A stretch of DNA of 64,000 nucleotides from NCBI RefSeq assembly GCF_008630535.1, contig NZ_VWPH01000003.1:434001-498000 (forward strand). The letters run 5' to 3'. Source of the DNA: Saccharopolyspora hirsuta. GTDB lineage: Bacteria; Actinomycetota; Actinomycetes; Mycobacteriales; Pseudonocardiaceae. The notes below the pieces were generated by a model. That model worked only from the letters and a program-made list of their open reading frames with translations. It was not told the origin of the DNA and did not search any database. Positions 43,614 to 50,256 of this stretch are shown piece by piece. A program made the position numbers and the translations under genes. Positions within the stretch are counted from its first letter, which is position 1. Every line of letters begins with the position of its first letter.

Positions 43614-44099
43614 CGCGTCGTGTCTCCTGACTGGGCGCCACAGCCCGGACTTGTCGCCGACGGGGTCCGTCGGCGTTTGCAGGGAATGCTTCGCCCGTCC
43701 CGCAGGCCGGGCGAGGTTGAAAAGGGATGCATCGAGGCTAGCGGGGACAGCGCCGTGCGATGGAGATCAGCCCTGTTCGTTCTCTCACAAGAACGATAAG
43801 GGAATCGATTCAGTTGGGATCTTTCGAGTGGCGCGAGCGGAGATCCCGTTGTCGTCGAGCCCTGTGAACAGAGAATTTCCGGCGAATCGGACGCGTTCGC
43901 GAACGCGGGGTGAACCGGGGGCGTCGGCCGGATGGCGGTCGGTGGGGTGCCGCGAAAACGGCAGAACCCGCCCGGGGTGGCGTCCGGGCGGGTTCTGGGT
44001 CGTGAGTGGTTTGGGGTGTTATAGCGCCACGAAACGCTCACGGGGCGTTACCTGCGGAAACGTCCCGAAGGTCCGGAGGGCGCGGATTCTGCGGGAGGC
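43614..44099. other. intergenic region upstream of pckG
   Basis: No gene is supported in these 486 bp. The segment near 43780-43830 is AT-richer and is the likely promoter zone for pckG. The right end holds the hairpin 43963-43996 and a looser inverted repeat CGTGAG...CTCACG (about 44001-44042). Confidence 0.5.
43963..43996 (-). terminator. hairpin downstream of the DxDGxxD-repeat gene
   Basis: AGAACCCGCCCGG pairs perfectly with CCGGGCGGGTTCT (13 bp, 8-nt loop). On the minus strand it is followed within a few bases by GCCGTTTTCG. It lies about 100 bp past the stop codon of the gene ending at 44100. Confidence 0.65.
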
Positions 44100-44825
44100 T
44101 CAGCCCCAGAGGTCGTCGGAGTCGGCGCGGGCGCCCTTGGCGCCGGACGCACCAGCGCCCGTAGCACCGGCACCGGCCTGCTCGTGCGCGACGGGCTGGG
44201 CGTCGAGGTTCCAGGTCGCGTCGTCGGTGGCGCCGGTCGCCGGGCTCGGCGCGTACTGGCCGTCGCCGGTCACCTGGCCCTGCTCGACCACGGTCCACTG
44301 CCCGTCGCCGGTGTGGTGCGAGATGGTCACCTCGCCGGTCCCGCTGATCTCCACCACCTGGTCGGCCGAGCCGTCGCCGTCCACGTCGGTGACCAGCATG
44401 GTGCCGCCGGACTCGGTCTCCACCACGGCGGTGTCCGCGATGCCGTCGGAGTTGGTGTCCTCGGTGGCCGGGCCGACCGCCACGTCGCCCTGCGGGGTGT
44501 CGATGACCATCGCGCGGCCCTGGTCCTGCTGCGGGTCCATCCCGCCGGGGTGCTGCTGCGGCGCCTCGCCGGTCCACTTGCCGGTCCCGGCGTCGTAGCG
44601 GGCCTGCTCGACGACGACCCCGTCGGCGTTGATGGTCTGCATGACGTCGGCCTGGCCGTCACCGGTCTCGTCGATGTAGGCGACGTAGCCGTCGTCGGTC
44701 ATGACGGCGACGGTGTCGTCCACCCCGTCGCCGTTGAGGTCGTAGTTGGCCTCGGCGGTGTACTCCTCGCCTTCGACGGTGACCTTGATGTCGCCGTCGC
44801 CCGCCCCCTGCTCCTCGATGTACAC
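44100..44825 (-). CDS. DxDGxxD-repeat protein of unknown function
   Basis: The 241-residue acidic protein contains several calcium-loop-like motifs spaced about 25-60 residues apart: DLNGDGVDDTVAV, DETGDGQADVM, DTNSDGIADTAVV and DVDGDGSADQVV. These resemble FG-GAP/thrombospondin-3-type Ca-binding loops. The N-terminus has no signal peptide, and the C-terminal 50 residues are low-complexity. GTG at 44825 has GAGGGG 7 nt upstream; longer forms lack a site. It resembles a widespread actinobacterial domain-of-unknown-function family (DUF6802-like, from memory). Calcium binding is only inference. Confidence 0.78.
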   Translation of the reverse strand: MYIEEQGAGDGDIKVTVEGEEYTAEANYDLNGDGVDDTVAVMTDDGYVAYIDETGDGQADVMQTINADGVVVEQARYDAGTGKWTGEAPQQHPGGMDPQQDQGRAMVIDTPQGDVAVGPATEDTNSDGIADTAVVETESGGTMLVTDVDGDGSADQVVEISGTGEVTISHHTGDGQWTVVEQGQVTGDGQYAPSPATGATDDATWNLDAQPVAHEQAGAGATGAGASGAKGARADSDDLWG

Positions 44826-44947
44826 GTCGCCACCCCTCAGCCACGGATCACTGCAGAACCTACGACGCAGGGTAGAGGTCCCAGGTTCCGCAGGAGAAGC
44901 ACCTGGGCCTTTCCGCACCCGCGACCGCCGCGCCCAGGTCAGATGCG
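44826..44947. other. promoter-side gap of the DxDGxxD-repeat gene
   Basis: No gene is seen. The region up to the hairpin repeat at 44948 should include the promoter, but no clear boxes were found. Confidence 0.35.
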
Positions 44948-44993
44948 GTCGTGAGTGCGCAACAGTGTTCGAACACCGTTACGCGCTCACGAC
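44948..44993. repeat. GTCGTGAGTGCG hairpin repeat, copy B
   Basis: GTCGTGAGTGCG pairs with CGCGCTCACGAC (one wobble), enclosing a nested palindrome AAC-GTGTTCGAACAC-GTT. The outer stem matches copies A and C while the inner stem differs in sequence. Confidence 0.8.
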
Positions 44994-45090
44994 CACCGCG
45001 AGCTGATCCGCCGCCAGAAGTCGGGTCGAAGATGCCCTTCATCGCACACCCCGTCGAGGCGGGTGCGGACAAGATGCGGCGTGCGGCGGC
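44991..45090 (-). pseudogene. remnant 3' end of a zinc-finger-like ORF
   Basis: On the minus strand this stretch reads, in one frame, ...LDGVCDEGHLRPDFWRRISS then RWS and a stop codon formed by the GTCGTGA of the hairpin. The intact gene at 45688-45912 ends WRRISARWS with the same hairpin-supplied stop. There is no start codon, and an in-frame stop lies at about 45105. It looks like the decayed tail of a related gene. Confidence 0.4.
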
Positions 45091-45144
45091 CTCCTCGCAG
45101 CGCTCACCGGACCCCGACCAGCGGTGGCCATCGCCCGTCCCGAC

Positions 45145-45188
45145 GCGATTTCAATGGAAATCGGACATCTGATTTCCATTGAAATCGC
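45145..45188. repeat. 44-bp dispersed palindrome
   Basis: The sequence is the same palindrome type as 2566-2609, differing at a few central bases (GGACATCTGA in place of GGAGGTCCGA). Confidence 0.85.
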
Positions 45189-45260
45189 GGAAGACCGGCG
45201 CGGAACCGCCGGTCGCCCTCCCGGACCAGGGAAGTAGCGGGCGCCGCAGCGGGGTTGAGG

Positions 45261-45303
45261 GGTGGCCGGGCGCCGGGTCGGGGGCGCGGAGCGCCCGGCC
45301 ACC
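45261..45303 (-). terminator. GC-rich hairpin after the 72-residue membrane gene
   Basis: GGTGGCCGGGCGC (45261-45273) pairs perfectly with GCGCCCGGCCACC (45291-45303). It lies about 80 bp past the stop at 45382 on the minus strand. There is no T-tract. Confidence 0.5.
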
Positions 45304-45381
45304 GTCTGATCCGGCGCGGGGAGGGACGGCCGGACCAGGTCTGCGCAGCGGAGCCGCGGGGTCCTCACGGCTCCGCCGGGA

Positions 45382-45600
45382 TCATGTCTGGAGACGGGCG
45401 AGCGTTTCGGGCGCGAGGTGGTGCCGCCCGGTCGGGACGGCCTGCCGTTGTCGCTCGGTCTCGACCTGCTCGATCAACTGCCAGACGTTGAGCGCCCCAT
45501 CACCCGAACCGCTGTGCTGCGCCCGAGGCGGGCGGATGAGCAGCATGCTCGCGATGAGGACGTTGACGAGCACGAGCGTGGTCACCTGAAGCCAGAACAT
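45382..45600 (-). CDS. 72-residue single-pass membrane protein
   Basis: The product has one N-terminal hydrophobic helix (FWLQVTTLVLVNVLIASMLLI) and a polar tail with a short predicted helix (LNVWQLIEQVETERQRQ). An AGGGG site lies about 10 nt before the ATG. Nothing was recognised. It precedes the zinc-finger/XRE group and may be unrelated. Confidence 0.55.
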   Translation of the reverse strand: MFWLQVTTLVLVNVLIASMLLIRPPRAQHSGSGDGALNVWQLIEQVETERQRQAVPTGRHHLAPETLARLQT

Positions 45601-45648
45601 CCGTCGTCACCCCTTGTTCGCTGAAGGTTGTGTTTCTGCAGGTCAGGT

Positions 45649-45694
45649 GTCGTGAGTGCGTAAACCGGCTGGAGCCGGTTTTTGCACTCACGAC
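45649..45694. repeat. GTCGTGAGTGCG hairpin repeat, copy C
   Basis: GTCGTGAGTGC pairs with GCACTCACGAC, enclosing AAACCGGCT-GG-AGCCGGTTT. The right arm includes the stop codon of the zinc-finger gene. Confidence 0.85.
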
Positions 45695-45912
45695 CACCGG
45701 GCGCTGATCCGCCGCCAGCAGTCCATGCAGGTGTCCTCGCGGATCCACTCCGACTCCGGCGGAAGCCGCTGCGCCTGCCACGCCTCCACCTCGACCCCGC
45801 AGAACGACGTGACGGGGTCGTGCGGCTCGCCCCGCTTCGCGGCGACGTCGAACGCGTGCCGCCCAACCCCCACGGGCCGCCAGAACCAATCCACCCCAGC
45901 CGCTTCGAGCAT
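45688..45912 (-). CDS. small zinc-finger protein
   Basis: The 74-residue protein has a CxxC near its C-terminus (EDTCMDCWRRIS), a mid-protein FCGVEVEAW cysteine and an N-terminal His, enough for one zinc site. Small proteins of this type occur next to XRE/DUF397 regulators in actinomycetes. A GGAGGG site lies 4 nt before the ATG. It is divergent from the XRE regulator at 46013. Its stop codon is supplied by the hairpin repeat at 45649-45694, suggesting the repeat moved in at the gene end. DNA or protein binding is plausible but unproven. Confidence 0.68.
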   Translation of the reverse strand: MLEAAGVDWFWRPVGVGRHAFDVAAKRGEPHDPVTSFCGVEVEAWQAQRLPPESEWIREDTCMDCWRRISARWS

Positions 45913-45924
45913 CTCGCCCTCCTT

Positions 45925-45963
45925 CTTGATCGCTTGTATCTACGCTACTTTTTAGCGATCAAG
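45925..45963. promoter_or_regulatory. inverted repeat in divergent promoter region
   Basis: CTTGATCGCT (45925-45934) and AGCGATCAAG (45954-45963) are exact reverse complements with a 19-bp AT-rich spacer. They lie between the zinc-finger and XRE starts and may be an operator for the XRE protein. The 13-mer AGCGATCAAGTTT recurs at 61120-61132. Confidence 0.55.
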
Positions 45964-45978
45964 TTTTGTATCGCACAG

Positions 45979-46006
45979 TTGAGTGATCAGGCATCGTGAC
46001 TAGGCT
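45979..46006 (+). promoter_or_regulatory. promoter of the XRE regulator
   Basis: TTGAGT (45979-45984) and TAGGCT (46001-46006) are separated by 16 bp. The -10 ends 6 nt before the ATG, so the transcript is probably leaderless. Confidence 0.65.
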
Positions 46007-46012
46007 TCGGAT

Positions 46013-46849
46013 ATGTCCAGTCCGACGATGCGGCGCAAGACTCTCGGCGCCGAGCTGCGGAAGATGCGAAACGCCCACGGCCTCCCGGCTGAAGAGATCG
46101 CCAGCTTGTTGGGTTGTTCCGTGGCCAAGGTCCGGCACATGGAGAACGGACGGACAGTCCCGTCGAAGGCCGAGCTGAAGGTCTTGATGGACCACTACGG
46201 GGTGGTCGAAGACCGGCGGGCGAGCATGGAAGAAACCCGAGAAGCAGCCCGCAAGCGCGGTTGGTGGTCGTCCTATCGCCTGCAGAGCTGGTTTCAGGAG
46301 TACGTCGGGCTGGAGTCCGACGCCGTTGGAATCCGCACCTTCGAGATCGAGATCTTGCCCGGCCTGTTGCAGACCAGCGAGTACATCCGCGAGATCCACC
46401 GGCTGGGCAACCATGTGACGGCGCCTGAGGACTTGGAGATTCAGGTCGCGTTGAGACTCAAACGTCAGGAGAGGCTGACGATCGAGCCGGTCGTCGAGTA
46501 CGCCTGCGTGATTTCGGAGGCAGCTCTTGCCCGATGCGCGAGCCAGGTGGACGTCGCAGGTGAGCAGTTTTCTCATCTGATCGAGATGGCGAAGCGCCCC
46601 AACATCTCGATACAGGTGCTTCCGTTCAGCGCGGGCTTGCACAGGTCCATGACCGGTGCCTTCGTGCTGCTCGACTTTCCGCCTGGTACTTGGGAACCAG
46701 CGGTCTACCAGGAGCACGCTGTTGGTGGTCACCTGAGCCACGACCGCGAGCTAGCCTCCGGGCTCAGCGGGGTCTTCGACGACCTGAGCGACCGCGCTCT
46801 GACGGAGACCGAAAGCATCAAGGTGATCACCGAGTACTCGCGGAAGTGA
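46013..46849 (+). CDS. XRE-family regulator with DUF5753 domain
   Basis: The 278-residue protein has an N-terminal helix-turn-helix (about 12-62: LGAELRKMRNAHGLPAEEIA and CSVAKVRHMENGR) and a C-terminal DUF5753 region (about 85-270). That region has the characteristic WWSSYRLQSWFQEYVGLESD, LPGLLQTSEYIRE, NISIQVLPFSAGLH and VYQEHAVGGHLSHD segments. This architecture is found in BldB/WhiJ-associated regulators of Streptomyces, always next to small DUF397 proteins, as here. Confidence 0.93.
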   Translation: MSSPTMRRKTLGAELRKMRNAHGLPAEEIASLLGCSVAKVRHMENGRTVPSKAELKVLMDHYGVVEDRRASMEETREAARKRGWWSSYRLQSWFQEYVGLESDAVGIRTFEIEILPGLLQTSEYIREIHRLGNHVTAPEDLEIQVALRLKRQERLTIEPVVEYACVISEAALARCASQVDVAGEQFSHLIEMAKRPNISIQVLPFSAGLHRSMTGAFVLLDFPPGTWEPAVYQEHAVGGHLSHDRELASGLSGVFDDLSDRALTETESIKVITEYSRK

Positions 46850-46857
46850 AGATCCGG

Positions 46858-47100
46858 ATGGAAGTTTGGCGGAAGTCCAGCCACAGCGGCCCAAGCAGCA
46901 ACTGCGTCGAAGTGGGTTGGCGGAAGTCCAGCCACAGCGGGACGCAAACTGAATGCGTCGAGGTCGGCCTGGGGGCTGATGAGGTCGGGGTGCGGGACAC
47001 CAAGGACCGCGACGGCGGCCTGTTAGCCCTGGACCAGCGGCAGTGGCGGGCTTTCCTCGCCGCCGTTCGCTCCGACCGGTTCGACGCGTCGGAGTTCTGA
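46858..47100 (+). CDS. DUF397 protein with internal 17-residue duplication
   Basis: The 80-residue protein carries the DUF397 signature WRKSSHSG...NCVEV twice in succession, 51 bp apart, before the usual VGVRDTKDRDGGLLALDQRQWRAFL half. A normal DUF397 protein has one copy. A GTG at 46846 overlapping the XRE stop is an in-frame alternative start, which would couple the two genes. DUF397 proteins act with their XRE/DUF5753 partner, possibly as antagonists. Confidence 0.88.
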   Translation: MEVWRKSSHSGPSSNCVEVGWRKSSHSGTQTECVEVGLGADEVGVRDTKDRDGGLLALDQRQWRAFLAAVRSDRFDASEF

Positions 47101-47168
47101 GGTGAACGGCACCTTCGAGCCAGCCGTCGGCTCGGAGGTGCCTCCACATGACTTGGGGGTAAGTGGTC

Positions 47169-47741
47169 GTGGATCGGTACGTACTGGAGCGGGTTCAGCT
47201 GTACGCCCAGAACAAGCCCAAGCGTTACGCGGCGGTGAGCTGCGCGATCGGTGGGCTGCTGGTCGGGGTCTTCACGGTCTTCGCGCCGAGCGGTCGCTCC
47301 GGTGCTCTGCCCTGGCCCGTCGCCGTTCTCGCCGTCGTCATCGTCGGAGGCCTGTGGGGCGGCGTCATGTCGGTGTTCGTGGTCCGCCTCCTGCGCCGGA
47401 TGAAGCCGCTGCCGCCGGACACCGACCCGGCCCGGATGCACGCTGCGCGGCGGCTGGTGCGCAAAGGCGCGCTGGGCACCGATCCGGAGACGAATGCTCT
47501 CGCCGTCCAGCTCGCTGAGCAGGTGCAATCCGTTCCCCGGCGGAAGAAGTCGAGTACCGTCCTCTTCCTGTGCCTCACCGCACTGAGCGTTCTCCTCGTG
47601 GCGCAGGAGATCCGCGACGGCAACGTGGGAGCAGCCGTGTTCTACGGCGCCGTCGCGCTCCTCTTCCTGCTGGGGCTGACCGCAGGTCAGGCCTGGGCGG
47701 ATCGCCGGTACCGCAACGCCGCCAAGCTCCGGAACTCCTGA
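47169..47741 (+). CDS. membrane protein of unknown function, four predicted helices
   Basis: The protein has about 190 residues with two helix pairs (about 23-41 and 50-75; 130-147 and 155-175). A cytoplasmic charged linker (RRMKPLPPDTDPARMHAARR) separates them and basic residues follow the second pair. GTG at 47169 is preferred because the GGGGG site at 47155 has a workable 9-nt spacing; GTG at 47163 adds two residues. It converges with the dynamin-like gene with no gap between stop codons. No family was recognised. Confidence 0.75.
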   Translation: MDRYVLERVQLYAQNKPKRYAAVSCAIGGLLVGVFTVFAPSGRSGALPWPVAVLAVVIVGGLWGGVMSVFVVRLLRRMKPLPPDTDPARMHAARRLVRKGALGTDPETNALAVQLAEQVQSVPRRKKSSTVLFLCLTALSVLLVAQEIRDGNVGAAVFYGAVALLFLLGLTAGQAWADRRYRNAAKLRNS

Positions 47742-49595
47742 TCAGGCTGCGGTGTCGCGGAGGTTTCGGATGTTGGCGAGGAGGGATTCCGCTCGTTCGC
47801 GGCCGGTGGTGGCTTCCGCGAGGCGGCGGTTGACCGTTTGGAGCTGACGGCTGCGCTCCGCGGCGTCCATCTTCAGCGCCTTGTCCACCTCGCGGAGCTC
47901 TGCCTCGATCGCTTCGATGCGCCTGGTCAGCGCGTCGTCCAGGGCCAGCGAGAGCTGCTGCTCCGCTTCGATGAGCTGCTCGGCGACCAGCTGGTCGAGG
48001 GCGGATCGGGCGTCGGCGATCGCCTCGGTCAGCCACTGCTTCATGTGCTGCTTGTCCGCCGCGTGCTTGCGGGTCCGGGCCATCCACCAGCCCGCGCCGA
48101 GGCCGAGCACGATCGTCACCGGCAGCACCACCGGGTTCAGCGCCGCGATGCCCAGCCCGGCCAGCGGCATCGCCGCCGCGCGCCCCACGCCGAGGCCACC
48201 GGACACGCCCATGAAGACCAGCAGCTTGTCCTCGGCCGTCGGCGGGCGCTTGTCCGGCGGGCGCAGCGCGATCGGCGCCTGCGCGCCGCGGGCGAACTGC
48301 GAGCGGATCACGTCGAGCTCTTCGGCCGAGAACAGCTCCTTCAGCGACTGCTCGGCGACCCCGGCCAGCCGCGCGGACAGCGCCGCGGCGACGCGCGTGG
48401 ACGCCATCTGCAGCGCCACGTCCACCTGGCGCGGCAGCTCGGCGAGCTGCTGGCGGTCGGCGCTGTCGATGGCGCGGCGGAACCAGTTCTGCACCTCGCG
48501 GACCTGGCGGGTCACCTCGTGGCTGGTCTCCACCCGGGTGCGCTGGACCTCGCCGCGCAGCTTGACCTGCCAACCGCGGGTCGACGACCGCCGGGACGCG
48601 GTGAGCTCGTCGCGGCGGGCGCGCAGCGACTCCGCCTCGTCCTCGCCCACGGTCAGCGCGCGCTTCTCGGCCTCCAGCTTCACCACCTGCTCACCGAGCA
48701 CAGTGGACAGCGCGCGCATCGTGTTGGCCTCGCCGAGCATGTTGGACCGGCCGCCGATCAGCCGCTCCAGCTCGCTGCGCAGCTCCGCGATGCCGGACTT
48801 CTCCCGCAGCATCTCCGCCGCCTGCTCGCTCGGCGCCTTCGCGGCCATCTCCTGCAGCCGCGCCGACACCGGGAAGATCGGCACCTCGGCGAACCGCGGC
48901 GCGTGCTCGACCAGCAGCTTCCGGTCCTCCTCCAGCACCTGCCGCCAGCCGCGGTACTGGTCGGTCTTGGCCAGCGCGAAGACCACGGTCTCCACCCGCT
49001 CGCCGGCCTTCTGCAGGAACTCCAGCTCACCGCGGGTGAACGGGGCCGAGGCGTCGACGACGAACAGCAGCGCCGTGGCCGAGGCGGCGGCCTCCATCGC
49101 CAGCTCGCCGTGCACCTCGTCCAGCCCGCCGACACCCGGCGTGTCCACCACGGCGACCTTCGCCAGCGCGTCGAGCGGCGCGGTGATCCGCACGTACCGC
49201 GGCGGCAGCTGGCCGTCCGGCAGGTCGCGGCCCGCGCTGGTCCAGTTCGGCAGCTCGGCCAGGTCGAACGGCACCGGGTCCTGCTGGCCGGGGTAGCAGG
49301 CGTGCGCCGCCCACCGCTCGCCGTGCTCGAACTGCAGGTAGGTGGCGGTGGCCACGTCGGCGTCCACCGGGGACAGCCCCGGGTGCGCCAGCATCGCGTT
49401 GACCAGCGAGCTCTTGCCGCGGTTGGTCTCGCCGACCACGACCACGCTGGGCGTTGCGGGACGGCGGCGGCGGACCTGCTCGACCCACTCGGCGCCGTCC
49501 GGGGCGATCTCCCGGAGCAGCCCGATGAGCTTGTCCCTGGTCTGCTTGACCTGCTGCGGAAGCGCCGCAGCCACCGCAACGCCGGGTGCCGTCAT
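47742..49595 (-). CDS. dynamin-like GTPase with C-terminal membrane segment
   Basis: The 617-residue protein has a dynamin-type G domain: P-loop GETNRGKS (55-62), switch II DTPGVGG (151-157) and the G4 motif AKTD (209-212). It continues with long helical stalk regions and, at about 455-505, two hydrophobic segments (PLAGLGIAALNPVVLPVTIV). The end is coiled-coil. This layout matches bacterial dynamins that remodel membranes. ATG at 49595 has an AGGAG site. It lies downstream of a second dynamin-like gene and a GrpE-like gene on the same strand, as in the DynA/DynB pairs of Streptomyces that support sporulation septation, but the GrpE partner is distinctive. Confidence 0.9.
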   Translation of the reverse strand: MTAPGVAVAAALPQQVKQTRDKLIGLLREIAPDGAEWVEQVRRRRPATPSVVVVGETNRGKSSLVNAMLAHPGLSPVDADVATATYLQFEHGERWAAHACYPGQQDPVPFDLAELPNWTSAGRDLPDGQLPPRYVRITAPLDALAKVAVVDTPGVGGLDEVHGELAMEAAASATALLFVVDASAPFTRGELEFLQKAGERVETVVFALAKTDQYRGWRQVLEEDRKLLVEHAPRFAEVPIFPVSARLQEMAAKAPSEQAAEMLREKSGIAELRSELERLIGGRSNMLGEANTMRALSTVLGEQVVKLEAEKRALTVGEDEAESLRARRDELTASRRSSTRGWQVKLRGEVQRTRVETSHEVTRQVREVQNWFRRAIDSADRQQLAELPRQVDVALQMASTRVAAALSARLAGVAEQSLKELFSAEELDVIRSQFARGAQAPIALRPPDKRPPTAEDKLLVFMGVSGGLGVGRAAAMPLAGLGIAALNPVVLPVTIVLGLGAGWWMARTRKHAADKQHMKQWLTEAIADARSALDQLVAEQLIEAEQQLSLALDDALTRRIEAIEAELREVDKALKMDAAERSRQLQTVNRRLAEATTGRERAESLLANIRNLRDTAA

Positions 49596-49695
49596 CCGCG
49601 CCCAGCTCCTTTCCCGCGATCCGGTCGAACCAGCGAATTCTCCCCGACCCGACCCGCCCCCGGAAACCACTTCCGCGAACCCACCCGGAGCGCGG

Positions 49696-49761
49696 ACCGG
49701 CGATTTCGCGCGAAACCGGCGTTCGGCACGCGTGCGAAGCGGCGATTTCGCGCGAGATCGC
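49696..49761. repeat. paired GCGATTTCGCGCGA palindromes
   Basis: CCGGCGATTTCGCGCGAAAC, followed by CGG (49696-49718), and GGCGATTTCGCGCGAGATCG, followed by CC (49740-49761), are two palindromes in the gap before the GrpE-like stop. They share the GCGATTTC half-site with the 44-bp palindromes but have a CGCG centre. Confidence 0.6.
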
Positions 49762-49815
49762 CACCTGCACCGACGGCCGTCGAACCCCGGCGACCACCAG
49801 GTGGAGCGCGGGTGG

Positions 49816-50256
49816 TTACTGCCTGCGCAGCTGGTAGACGGTGACGATCGGGGGCCGCAGGATGCGGTCGCGGTCGGCGAAGCCGAGGACCTCGGTCTCC
49901 GCGATCACGCCGTCGAGCGCCGGGTCGTCGGTGGGCAGGGTGCCGCCCGCCTCGTGCAGCGCGGGGTCGAAGCGGGTGCCGTCGGGGCGCAGCGGGGACA
50001 CGCCGATACCGCTCAGCCCTTCGGCCAGCCGCTCGACCACGCCCGTGCTGCGGGCCCGGTCCAGCGCGTACATGCAGAGCTGGATGAGCGTCGCGCGCTC
50101 GGCCAGCGCCTGGCCGAGCGGATCCGCGGTCACGGCGGTCATGTCTGTCCCCAACTCCACGTCCGAAGTGCCCTCGTCGGTGTCGGACGCGTCGGTGACC
50201 TCGTCGGTTCCACTTTCCGGTGAATTCTTCCGCCGCCAGTTCCACACCGCGATCAC
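49816..50256 (-). CDS. GrpE-like nucleotide exchange factor-related protein
   Basis: The 146-residue protein has an acidic N-terminus and a C-terminal half matching the GrpE beta-domain pattern (LSGIGVSPLRPDGTRFDPAL, HEAGGTLPTDDP, VIAETEVLGFADRDRILRPP and IVTVYQLRR). The long GrpE coiled-coil is reduced to a short helix. The GTG start overlaps the stop of the dynamin-like gene (GTGA). A housekeeping grpE would sit with dnaK, so this is probably a specialised member of a dynamin/GrpE/(DnaK-like) system. Whether a DnaK homologue is also linked cannot be seen in this window. Confidence 0.85.
   Translation of the reverse strand: MIAVWNWRRKNSPESGTDEVTDASDTDEGTSDVELGTDMTAVTADPLGQALAERATLIQLCMYALDRARSTGVVERLAEGLSGIGVSPLRPDGTRFDPALHEAGGTLPTDDPALDGVIAETEVLGFADRDRILRPPIVTVYQLRRQ

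Noticed and set aside
44955..44980. Possible tRNA fragment (GTTCGA)
   Set aside because: The GTTCGAAC is the centre of a palindrome; no cloverleaf arms were found.
45145..45188. Possible CRISPR repeat
   Set aside because: Single palindromes at scattered loci, without regular spacing or spacers.
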